This document shows, piece after piece, positions 1 through 5,046 of a stretch of DNA of 6,245 nucleotides. How positions within the stretch are numbered: the stretch's first letter is position 1; the number at the start of each line of letters is the position of its first letter. The stretch covers positions 1-6,245 of the forward strand of contig JBGOUJ010000463.1 in the NCBI GenBank assembly GCA_041477005.1. Direction: 5' to 3'. Position numbers and translations under genes: made by a program. Under the pieces are notes generated by a model, which did not search any database, was not told the origin of the DNA, and worked only from the letters and a program-made list of their open reading frames with translations. Source of the DNA: JBGOUJ01 sp041477005 (GTDB lineage: Bacteria; Acidobacteriota; Terriglobia; Bryobacterales; JACQDG01).

Positions 1-8
1 GACCTTTC

Positions 9-37
9 TTGACATGCGTTGTCAAATATGACAACAT
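9..37 (+). promoter_or_regulatory. Promoter with three TGACA-type operator half-sites
   Basis: A consensus -35 TTGACA (9-14) lies 17 nt before a weak -10 CAACAT (32-37), which puts transcription start near 44, about 20 nt before the HTH gene. Two inverted repeats overlap here: TTGACA (9-14) with TGTCAA (20-25), and GTTGTCA (18-24) with TGACAAC (29-35). They share the central half-site, so there are three half-sites spaced about 10 bp, roughly one helical turn. This arrangement is usual for antitoxins that repress their own promoter. The half-sites are seen directly; autorepression is inferred. Confidence 0.6.
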
Positions 38-64
38 GGTAGGGGTGGGCACTAACCAGCGGAT

Positions 65-385
65 ATGACCCGGAGGACAAGGCCGGTGTCACTGGAAGCG
101 GTGCGCGGAAGCGGAAACGCATTCCGCGACCTGGGGCATGAGAACGCGGACGCGGAGCAATTCAAGGCTATCCTCGCCGCTGAAATCATCAAGGCGCTCG
201 ACCGGGAACGCCTGACCGTGCGCGCTGCCCACGGGCGCACGGGCTTTGCGGCGGCCGACTTCTCGCGCATTCGTAATGCGGACCTGGGGAGGTTCACCGT
301 TGACCGGCTCATGTCGATCCTCAACCGGCTGGGGTCGCGCGTGGAGGTCAAAGTCCGGATAAAGCGCACGGAAGGGGGCGGCTAA
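65..385 (+). CDS. XRE-type HTH antitoxin-like protein (HTH_37 / HigA-like)
   Basis: A 106-residue protein with the layout of the HTH_37 group of antitoxins (COG5606-like): a lead-in with SGNAFRDLG (residues 16-24), a helical linker with AAEIIKAL (38-45), then a helix-turn-helix at about 48-90 containing FSRIRN and the FTVDRLMSILNRLG helix, and a basic, strand-like end (EVKVRIKR). Members usually bind a Gp49/HigB-type RNase toxin and repress their operon. No toxin gene is seen downstream, where the next gene is convergent; any partner would have to lie left of the window. The start is uncertain: ATG 65 has only a poor ribosome site, while GTG 86 has GGAGG (72-76) 9 nt upstream and would give 99 residues starting just before the conserved lead-in. 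The family call is from motif memory. Confidence 0.7.
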   Translation: MTRRTRPVSLEAVRGSGNAFRDLGHENADAEQFKAILAAEIIKALDRERLTVRAAHGRTGFAAADFSRIRNADLGRFTVDRLMSILNRLGSRVEVKVRIKRTEGGG

Positions 386-469
386 AGGAATGGATCCGTG
401 ATCACATCGTCGCCGAGGAAGTTGCCGCATGTTACACGAACCAGCTTTATTCTGAGGAACCAGTGGCCG
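386..469. other. Convergent intergenic gap, no clear terminator
   Basis: These 84 bp separate the convergent HTH and PIN genes. I see no GC-rich hairpin followed by a T-run on either strand. AACCAG occurs twice (439-463 area) without forming a stem. Nothing further can be supported here. Confidence 0.4.
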
Positions 470-892
470 TTATTTGCCCCCTTGCGCCTTCAGCCATTCG
501 AGCATGGCGGCGGGAGTAATGATCCGGGTGGATTTGTGCTGTTTCAGGGAGAGGACTTCCTTGTCGCCGGTGACCAGGAATTGGGCTTGTCCAGTTTCGG
601 CGAGAGCAAGCAGATAATTGTCGTCTGGATCGGGAGAAACGTCGACCTGCGGCAGCTTGTCCACGACGATGGCCACGTCGCGTAGCCGGTTGACGAGGCG
701 GCCGGCGAGGGCCGGAACGATGCGGGTGCGGACTTTGGGATAGCGCGTCACGCGCGCAATCTCTTCGATTTGCTGGGCGGCGGTGACGACGACGATTTTG
801 CGGGTGCGCCAGAGAGCGAGGAGTTGAGCTGATGGAGAGGCGGATGACATCAGGGCGCTCATGAGGATGTTGGTGTCGAGCACGATCCTCAT
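470..892 (-). CDS. PIN-domain toxin (putative endoribonuclease, TIGR00305/PF13470-like)
   Basis: A 140-residue protein, the normal length for a single PIN domain. The acidic metal site is complete: D6 in VLDTNIL (4-10), E43/E44 in QQIEEIARV, D88/D90/D91 in the SPDPDDN block (86-92), and D110 in VTGDKEV (107-113). PIN toxins of this type cleave RNA with Mg2+ or Mn2+ and are neutralised by a cognate antitoxin. The gene follows the RHH gene with only 3 nt between stop and start (TAACCGATG), so the pair is almost certainly co-transcribed and probably translationally coupled. The ribosome site GGAACG falls inside the end of the antitoxin gene. No active-site residue looks lost, so the toxin should be functional. 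The RNA target cannot be inferred. Confidence 0.9.
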   Translation of the reverse strand: MRIVLDTNILMSALMSSASPSAQLLALWRTRKIVVVTAAQQIEEIARVTRYPKVRTRIVPALAGRLVNRLRDVAIVVDKLPQVDVSPDPDDNYLLALAETGQAQFLVTGDKEVLSLKQHKSTRIITPAAMLEWLKAQGGK

Positions 893-895
893 CGG

Positions 896-1174
896 TTATC
901 GTTCCGTGCGGATTTGGCGCTCCTGGCGCATCTCTTTGCGGACTTCCCGTACCGCTTCGTCGATCATATTTTCAAGCCGGTCCGGGGGAACGTCGGCGAA
1001 AGCTTCGCGGACCTCGCTGACGGTCTGGTCGAACAGGCGCCATTTGACGGCGTCCTCGATGAATTTGGAGAGAGCGCCCTTTTTGAGGCCCTGGGAGCCG
1101 AGAAAGGAGCGCAGGGCCAGATCAGTCTCTTTGGACCAGATAATGGTCAGGCGAGTGTTTTCAGGGTCTGACAT
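896..1174 (-). CDS. Ribbon-helix-helix antitoxin, partner of the PIN toxin
   Basis: A 92-residue protein. The N-terminal part (about 7-48) fits a CopG/Arc-type ribbon-helix-helix: the strand RLTIIWS (8-14), helix 1 KETDLALRSFLGSQG, a turn, then helix 2 KGALSKFIEDAVKW. The C-terminal half (about 48-92) is charged and predicted helical, with VSEVREAFADVPPDRLENMIDEAV; this is the likely toxin-wrapping arm. Two RHH chains would dimerise and bind the palindrome over the promoter. The ATG has GAGGA (1181-1185) 6 nt upstream, which fixes the start. It is the first gene of the operon and PIN follows 3 nt after its stop. I see no degradation or frameshift. The antitoxin role is inferred from fold and position. 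Confidence 0.85.
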   Translation of the reverse strand: MSDPENTRLTIIWSKETDLALRSFLGSQGLKKGALSKFIEDAVKWRLFDQTVSEVREAFADVPPDRLENMIDEAVREVRKEMRQERQIRTER

Positions 1175-1180
1175 GGCGTT

Positions 1181-1185
1181 TCCTC
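1181..1185 (-). promoter_or_regulatory. Ribosome binding site of the RHH antitoxin
   Basis: GAGGA on the minus strand lies 6 nt before the ATG at 1174. It is better placed than the site in front of the PIN gene, which fits antitoxin being made in excess of toxin. Confidence 0.7.
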
Positions 1186-1204
1186 ATCGCATAAGCATAT
1201 ATCC

Positions 1205-1214
1205 ACTTATAAGT
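1205..1214. promoter_or_regulatory. Palindromic operator ACTTATAAGT over the -10 and start site
   Basis: This perfect 10-bp palindrome overlaps the -10 hexamer and the expected start point of the RHH/PIN promoter. A related copy, CACTATAAG (1221-1229), lies in the spacer in direct orientation to CACTTATAAG (1204-1213), and ATAAG (1191-1195) repeats the half-site again downstream. Binding here would block RNA polymerase, and the RHH antitoxin is the obvious candidate. The palindrome is seen; the binding protein is inferred. Confidence 0.6.
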
Positions 1215-1240
1215 ATACGCCACTATAAGACTTCTGTCAA
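1212..1240 (-). promoter_or_regulatory. Near-consensus sigma70 promoter of the RHH/PIN operon
   Basis: On the minus strand a perfect -35 TTGACA (1235-1240) is followed after exactly 17 nt by the -10 TATACT (1212-1217, five of six consensus bases). Transcription would start near 1205, giving a leader of about 30 nt. A promoter this strong is typical of loci held down by autorepression. Confidence 0.8.
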
Positions 1241-1248
1241 ACGGCCGG

Positions 1249-1374
1249 TTATGAATGATAACGTCTGATAGTCAACACCACGGGATGGCCACTCGCCCGC
1301 ATGCGCCGGAGGAACTGCGTCGTGCGGCGCTTGAAATCACTCAGGGAGTGGATGTCTTTGGCGATGTCGAGCAT
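1249..1374 (-). pseudogene. Truncated Phd/YefM-family antitoxin
   Basis: On the minus strand an ATG (1372-1374) with GGAGG (1379-1383) just upstream opens a 41-codon frame. It begins MLDIAKDIHSLSDFKRRTTQ and runs on to GHPVVLTI at residues 29-36. This is the N-terminal dimerisation and DNA-binding part of Phd/YefM antitoxins, where the motif PVVLTINGKAELVVQD is normal and the whole protein has about 80-95 residues. Here the match stops after LTI (about position 1267); five unrelated codons (RRYHS) follow, then TAA. The C-terminal toxin-binding part and the toxin gene (usually ParE/RelE) are missing. The -35 of the RHH/PIN operon begins only 9 bp past the stop, so that module appears to have replaced the missing part. 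The remnant may still be transcribed and could still bind its operator. Confidence 0.8.
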
Positions 1375-1394
1375 GGAACCTCCGCCCTAAGTAT

Positions 1395-1410
1395 GCATCG
1401 AATTTGATGC
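1395..1410. promoter_or_regulatory. Operator-like palindrome at the Phd/YefM promoter
   Basis: GCATCGAATTTGATGC is a 16-bp palindrome with one mismatched pair. It covers part of the -10 and the predicted start point. Phd/YefM antitoxins bind short palindromes at this location, so this is probably the original autoregulatory site of the broken module. Confidence 0.6.
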
Positions 1411-1435
1411 TACGTTTTCCGGCGGAGGTTGTCAA
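1407..1435 (-). promoter_or_regulatory. Promoter of the truncated Phd/YefM gene
   Basis: On the minus strand TTGACA (1430-1435), a 17-nt spacer and TAGCAT (1407-1412, four of six consensus bases) lie upstream of the broken antitoxin gene. The expected start is near 1400, with a leader of about 26 nt. The promoter looks intact although its gene is not. Confidence 0.65.
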
Positions 1436-1443
1436 AGACAGGG

Positions 1444-1463
1444 GTTGTGAGACGTTGTGAGAC
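1444..1463. repeat. Tandem 10-bp repeat GTTGTGAGAC x2
   Basis: Two perfect adjacent copies of GTTGTGAGAC occupy 1444-1453 and 1454-1463. A third partial copy, GTTGTGAGA, lies at 1506-1514 just before the nuoB start. The copies sit between two divergent transcription units. They could be a regulator site or simple slippage; the sequence does not decide. Confidence 0.6.
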
Positions 1464-1524
1464 CGGACCGGCCAGCCGGCGCCCCGGCCCGGAATACGGA
1501 TGGCGGTTGTGAGAGAATGGAATC

Positions 1525-2046
1525 ATGCAGGGCGCATACGACAGCCCGGAGGCGGGGATCGTGACGACCCGGATGGACAAGGTCGTCAACTGGGCGCGGC
1601 AGTCGTCGATCTGGCCGATGTCGTTCGGACTGGCTTGCTGCGCCATCGAGATGATGTCCATGGGCGCCTCGCGGTTCGATATCGCCCGGTTTGGGGCGGA
1701 GGTGTTCCGGGGCTCGCCGCGGCAGTCCGATCTGATGATTATTGCCGGGCGAGTGGCCCAGAAGATGGCGCCGGTCATACGCCACCTCTACGACCAGATG
1801 CCGGAGCCCAAATGGGTGATTTCCATGGGCGCCTGCGCTACCTCGCGAGGGGTGTTCGAAAACTACGCACTCGTCCCGGTCAACCAGGTGGTTCCGGTGG
1901 ACGTTTACGTCCCTGGTTGCCCGCCGCGTCCCGAGCAACTGATTTACGCGATCCTGCTGCTCCAGGAGAAAATAGGGCGGCAGGCGGGGAGCTTCCGGGA
2001 AGTCTTGAACCTGGACAAACAAGGTCGGGCAAGCACCGCAAGGTAA
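1525..2046 (+). CDS. nuoB: NADH-quinone oxidoreductase subunit B (NuoB-like), stand-alone
   Basis: A 173-residue protein of the NuoB/PSST family, the complex I subunit that holds iron-sulfur cluster N2 and passes electrons to quinone at the membrane. The four ligand positions are present: adjacent C38 and C39 in FGLACCAIEMM, C104 in MGACATSRG, and C132 in VPGCPPRPE. Other family blocks are strong: SSIWPMSFG, ASRFDIARFG, SPRQSDLMI, YDQMPEPKWVISMG and VPVDVYVPG. Two oddities stand out. The usual SGG/GGG after the third cysteine is SRG, and the loop before VPVD (here VPVNQVVPVD) looks one or two residues short, giving 28 residues between C104 and C132 where I remember 29-30. No nuoA, C or D is adjacent; the downstream gene is convergent with an 11-bp gap. 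The ribosome site is weak; GAGAAT at 1513-1518 could be a -10 for a leaderless transcript. It is probably a divergent paralog. Confidence 0.9.
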   Translation: MQGAYDSPEAGIVTTRMDKVVNWARQSSIWPMSFGLACCAIEMMSMGASRFDIARFGAEVFRGSPRQSDLMIIAGRVAQKMAPVIRHLYDQMPEPKWVISMGACATSRGVFENYALVPVNQVVPVDVYVPGCPPRPEQLIYAILLLQEKIGRQAGSFREVLNLDKQGRASTAR

Positions 2047-2057
2047 ACCAGAGAAGG

Positions 2058-2777
2058 CTAACGGGGGAGGGTTTCGGCGGCCCGAAGAGTGTGGATCTCA
2101 CCCTCGCGAAGCATTTTAGACGCGCTCGGCTGGAATTCGAGTCTACCTGCCACCAGGTCATTGGGTGAGTAAGACTTCTTGGCGACACCGCACCGGTCGT
2201 GGCTCTTTGTATTGGCCAGGATGTGGTAGAGCTCGTGAGCGACCACGCGGCCGAGAGCCCGTCCTAACGCCGATTCCTGCTCGCGGGACGGCGCGCCATG
2301 CAGGGCCGGACCGATCAGACGGCGGATCTGGTTGCAGTCCACTTCGCTGTAGGGGAGAATCTGGCCGTTGGAAGTTCTGGTCAAACCCAAGGCCGCCGTG
2401 GCGCCGGAAGGGCCCGGGTCACTGAATACGAGACCTACCCCCTCCACCTGGCACTTGCCGTTGAACCGGACCACCGCCAGGTCGGCGTAGCTCTCATCTT
2501 CACGCGGGTCCGCCAGATAGCGCCAATCCACTCGCAGCCCGGCGGGCCCCAGGATGGAGGCCACTTCCCTTTTCATCTCCTGGACCGAGAGATCGGAGTG
2601 CTGGTCGTCGAAGCCCAGGAACACGGTGAGGTTGGCAAGCGATTGCTGCCCCGCCTCGGGTGCGCCCGAAGCGCCAAACTGGACAGCGGCGAACAGCAAG
2701 CCCTTCCAGACGGATCCCAGGCCCTCTTTGTGTAGCTGTAATCTGCGCCAGTGGCGCTGGCGGGCCCTCGGTTTCAC
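2058..2777 (-). CDS. Predicted exported protein with HELYH zinc-metallopeptidase-like site
   Basis: A 239-residue protein starting at GTG, which overlaps the TGA of the preceding gene by 4 bp (GTGA), with GGAGG at 2782-2786. It is therefore the last gene of an operon and likely translated by re-initiation. An arginine-rich N-terminus is followed by a short hydrophobic stretch, GLLFAAVQFGASG (26-38), and an ASGAPEA-like cleavage region, suggesting export. The key motif is VVAHELYHILANTKSH: H181, E182 and H185 form HExxH, and H193 is a possible third ligand. The distance from H185 to H193 is not that of a metzincin. The next residues (DRCGVAKKSYSPNDLV) resemble a family of uncharacterised HELYH proteins I associate with Acidobacteriota. 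Three cysteines (109, 148, 196) could form bonds outside the cytoplasm. Protease activity and substrate are unproven. Confidence 0.6.
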   Translation of the reverse strand: MKPRARQRHWRRLQLHKEGLGSVWKGLLFAAVQFGASGAPEAGQQSLANLTVFLGFDDQHSDLSVQEMKREVASILGPAGLRVDWRYLADPREDESYADLAVVRFNGKCQVEGVGLVFSDPGPSGATAALGLTRTSNGQILPYSEVDCNQIRRLIGPALHGAPSREQESALGRALGRVVAHELYHILANTKSHDRCGVAKKSYSPNDLVAGRLEFQPSASKMLREGEIHTLRAAETLPR

Positions 2778-3265
2778 TTCACCTCCGGGCTGGCGGCGGC
2801 GAGCAGCGAGGCGCTGTCGAACAACTCACGGATGCGGACCAACTTGCCGGCTGCCAACGTGAACTGATACATCCAGTGGACGGTATACCTCCGACCCGTC
2901 GGGCGGAACCGGCCTTCGTCCCTCCCCACCACGACTACCGTGTCTCCCTGCGCCACGACTGACAGAATCTCGGCTCTCTGATCTTCCACCAAGGCGAAGT
3001 TCCCGGTCACGGCCTCGACCACCTGCGCGCGGCCGCGGTGGCGCCCTGCCATGGGCGATCCGGCAGGGCCGATGATTTCCAGAATCACATCCTCCGCCAG
3101 GAGATCACCGAACGCGGCGTAGTCTTCGCGGGCGATAGCGTGGAATAGTTCTGCCACACGCAGAATGTTCCCCGCCTCCTCCAGTTTACGGTCGACATTA
3201 GCATCTCCCAACCGGAAGGCCGGCAGAAGCGCCTCAATGAACCGCGGGTCTATTTTCTGGGCCAT
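2774..3265 (-). CDS. SnoaL-like / NTF2-fold protein
   Basis: From ATG 3265 the product has 163 residues. A GAGGAG site (3274-3279) 8 nt upstream makes this start much better than the in-frame TTG at 3295. Residues about 34-155 fit the NTF2-like cone fold of the SnoaL group: the helix RVAELFHAIAREDYAAFGDLLAEDVILEI, the segment GPMAGRHRG-like GSPMAGRHRGRAQVVEAV (69-86), then strands VVVVGRDEGRF and the end TVHWMYQFTLAAGKLVRIRELFD. Such proteins bind small molecules; some are isomerases or cyclases and many have no known reaction. I cannot assign a substrate. It lies 26 bp after the tail-tube-like gene and overlaps the metallopeptidase-like gene by 4 bp, so it belongs to the same operon. Confidence 0.75.
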   Translation of the reverse strand: MAQKIDPRFIEALLPAFRLGDANVDRKLEEAGNILRVAELFHAIAREDYAAFGDLLAEDVILEIIGPAGSPMAGRHRGRAQVVEAVTGNFALVEDQRAEILSVVAQGDTVVVVGRDEGRFRPTGRRYTVHWMYQFTLAAGKLVRIRELFDSASLLAAASPEVK

Positions 3266-3291
3266 GGCTGTCACTCCTCGGTCGAGGTTCC

Positions 3292-4899
3292 TCAAGCCCT
3301 GAATCGAAGCGGCGGGCCCAGCCTGGCGATCTGTGTGGGCGCGACGGTGCCGGCCGGCAGCAGTGGTGCTGGTTGTAGTTGTGGTTGTAGTTGTGGTTGT
3401 GCCTGTTCTGTTCCGGCGCTCGACCCGACTGCCGCGGTTGCTGCCTGAACATACGAGAAACCCATCCCTTCACAGTACATCTCGGCGCAGACCCGGCGGA
3501 TAGCCTCGCCGCCGGCTTCGACCTTCTCCGGGCATAGCTTGAAAATACCAAGATGCTTAAAAGTGAGGGTGAACAGCACATCCTTCAAATTTGGGGTGAG
3601 GTATTCCAGGGCGCCGTTCCTCTCCTTGTCGTCCCCGTTGTTACCCTTGATCACGAAATCCTGGTGCCAGTCGTAGAACTCCTGGGCGTGGGACTCTGCC
3701 AGCGTGACCACCAGGTTCGGAACTTCCAGGTAGGCCGGCTCTTTCTGGGAGTCGCGCAACTCGCCCACAGCGTTGTCAACCATGTGCTGCCGGAGCGTAA
3801 TCGCGCCGATCTTATTGACGCGGGTGCAGTCCAGACCGTCAATCGTCAAGCGGAAGTTGGAAGGCAACCATTTCTTCTGGGCGGACTGGCCGAGGCCGGA
3901 CTTGACCGACGAAGCTCCGCCACTGGCCGCACGGTCGGTATATTCGGGGGTGATTTTGACGGTCATCTTCGCGGCATCCTTGGAACCCGCGTCGAGCGCC
4001 GGGAAGCCGATTTCGGTGATGAGAGCGTTGTAGAAGTTGAGGCGCGATACTTCCTTGAGGTTGGAATCGGCGGTGACGATCGCGCCGTTCTTGCGTTGGT
4101 ACTTCTGGTCGACGGTCACCTGCAGCCAGTCGTAAAAGCCCTTGGACATCTCCGTACCGCAGTTGATAGTGATGTCCTCGTACCTGACGCCGGCAATGTG
4201 CTTGTGCAGAATGTTATCAGCGCCGAGTTTCTCGACGACCACATCCGCCGTGGCGTACCCTCCTTCGGCGGAAGACGGCGACCCTGCTGAAACGCCCTCC
4301 AGTTCGATGACGAACCTTCCCCCCACGTACCCTCGCTTGTCCGCAGTTATCGGCATCGTTTGCTCCTTAGGTTGTCCTATCAAGTAAAGATAGATTGCAT
4401 GTGGCGATCCGTCCGGCAGCACCCCGGTAACAACTTTTTCCGGCTTCCAGCCCGGAACCGGGAAATCGTGGGCCACGACGCGCGCGCCCGGGCGAAGTTG
4501 CCTTTCGAGTATCGGGCGGAGTCGCTCATTGATCCTGCTGAGCAGATAGAGCGTCACCACGGTCGCCTTCCGCAGGTCCGCGTGAAACAGGTTGGCCTGA
4601 ACGATTCCGGCCCGGCTCCCCAGAGCCAGCTTCGCGATGCGCGCCGACGACTGTTTGAACCGTTGATCGTCCAGCTCGACGCCGACCGCCTTAGCGCCAA
4701 AGTTTTGCGCCGCCATGATGACAGTACGTCCGTCGCCCGACCCCAGATCGAAAACGACGTCGCCCGGCCTAACGCGCGCGAGCTCGAGCATCCTGGCCAC
4801 GATCGCCGGCGGACTCGGAACAAAAGGCGCCAGCAGATCGTCAGCCGCGACGCGAGCCGCCTCCTGGTCCGGCGGCTGCCGCGCCGTGGCGATGGGCAT
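3292..4899 (-). CDS. SAM methyltransferase in frame with a tandem gp19-like tail-tube protein
   Basis: A 535-codon open frame with two unrelated parts. Residues 1-181 are a class I, Dot1-like SAM methyltransferase: PFVPSPPAIVARMLELARV (25-43), motif I FDLGSGDGR (50-58), the acidic residue E75 in VGVELD, then VVTLYLLSRINERLRP and RVVAHDF. Its natural end is about IYLYLIGQPK. At M182 a phage tail-tube-like protein (T4 gp19 / PF06841 type) begins, with VGGRFVIELEGVSAG (192-206). This part contains two copies of the fold: FYDW plus a NGAIV...NLKEV block (255-321), and again FYDW, NGALEY, NLKDV (408-475). The C-terminus is a low-complexity Q/P/L tail. A strong ribosome site and ATG lie at the junction, so the tube protein (354 residues, 3292-4356) can be made alone. 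Fused versus separate products is unresolved. The methyltransferase start has only a weak GGAAGAA site. Confidence 0.8.
   Translation of the reverse strand: MPIATARQPPDQEAARVAADDLLAPFVPSPPAIVARMLELARVRPGDVVFDLGSGDGRTVIMAAQNFGAKAVGVELDDQRFKQSSARIAKLALGSRAGIVQANLFHADLRKATVVTLYLLSRINERLRPILERQLRPGARVVAHDFPVPGWKPEKVVTGVLPDGSPHAIYLYLIGQPKEQTMPITADKRGYVGGRFVIELEGVSAGSPSSAEGGYATADVVVEKLGADNILHKHIAGVRYEDITINCGTEMSKGFYDWLQVTVDQKYQRKNGAIVTADSNLKEVSRLNFYNALITEIGFPALDAGSKDAAKMTVKITPEYTDRAASGGASSVKSGLGQSAQKKWLPSNFRLTIDGLDCTRVNKIGAITLRQHMVDNAVGELRDSQKEPAYLEVPNLVVTLAESHAQEFYDWHQDFVIKGNNGDDKERNGALEYLTPNLKDVLFTLTFKHLGIFKLCPEKVEAGGEAIRRVCAEMYCEGMGFSYVQAATAAVGSSAGTEQAQPQLQPQLQPAPLLPAGTVAPTQIARLGPPLRFRA
3371..3400. 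repeat. 12-bp tandem repeat (2.5 copies) encoding a P-Q-L-Q tail
   Basis: GGTTGTAGTTGT occurs at 3371-3382 and 3383-3394, followed by a half copy GGTTGT (3395-3400). Read on the minus strand in frame it encodes the QPQLQPQLQP stretch near the C-terminus of the tail-tube-like protein. The unit is a multiple of three, so copy number can change by slippage without breaking the frame. It lies after the last folded domain, where a flexible tail would be tolerated. Confidence 0.8.
4363..4369 (-). promoter_or_regulatory. Strong internal ribosome binding site for the tail-tube part
   Basis: TAAGGAG on the minus strand lies 6 nt before ATG 4354-4356 (MPITADKRGYVGG). It is the best Shine-Dalgarno site in the window. 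It shows that the tube protein has, or recently had, its own start. Its first three bases, TAA, are a stop codon in one of the two other frames, which is what a separate methyltransferase gene ending inside the ribosome site would look like. Confidence 0.75.
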
Positions 4900-4960
4900 G
4901 GTCTTGTTCTTCCGCTCGCCTTAGGGCCTGTCAAGAAATAACAGTGCCAACCGCTCCCTG

Positions 4961-4999
4961 ACGGTCGCGGCTCGGAAGGGCTTTCTGAGCCGCGCGCGT
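4961..4999. repeat. Imperfect hairpin between encapsulin-like and methyltransferase genes
   Basis: CGCGGCTC (4966-4973) pairs with GAGCCGCG (4987-4994). In plus-strand RNA the stem continues inward (4974-4978 with 4982-4986) using two G-U pairs, leaving a 3-nt loop; in minus-strand RNA those two become A-C mismatches. ACG (4961-4963) and CGT (4997-4999) add an outer clamp. It lies about 50 bp past the end of the encapsulin-like gene. There is no T-run after it on either strand, so a classical intrinsic terminator is not supported. It may weaken read-through or be a processing stem. Confidence 0.5.
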
Positions 5000-5046
5000 G
5001 AGCAAGCGGACTCGGCGTGCTGGCATGGTAATTCTATGACGGGCGC

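Noticed and set aside
388..519. A plus-strand open frame reading EWIRDHIVAEEVAACYTNQ and continuing to a stop at about 517-519
   Set aside because: It looks protein-like, but it has no start codon or ribosome site and its second half is the antisense of the PIN gene. It may be chance or a short relic; I cannot support a gene.
398..685. Plus-strand frame starting with GTG just after the HTH gene, considered as its missing toxin
   Set aside because: It lies mostly opposite the well-supported PIN gene and its translation shows no RelE/HigB/Gp49 features.
1500..2168. A long overlapping plus-strand frame across nuoB, and similar long frames opposite the tail-tube and PIN genes
   Set aside because: They arise from GC-rich third positions of the real genes; they have no recognisable domains or ribosome sites.
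3266..3295. Longer start (TTG 3295) for the SnoaL-like gene
   Set aside because: ATG 3265 has a GAGGAG site at ideal distance; the extra ten residues are not part of the fold.
4906..4934. TTGACA (4929-4934) with AAGAAC (4906-4911) as promoter of the methyltransferase operon
   Set aside because: The -35 is perfect with a 17-nt spacer, but the -10 is poor and the start would fall on the ATG itself. It could be a leaderless start; too weak to list as a feature.
4961..4999. Intergenic hairpin as an intrinsic terminator
   Set aside because: No T-run follows on either strand, and the stem is better on the strand that has no gene ending there.
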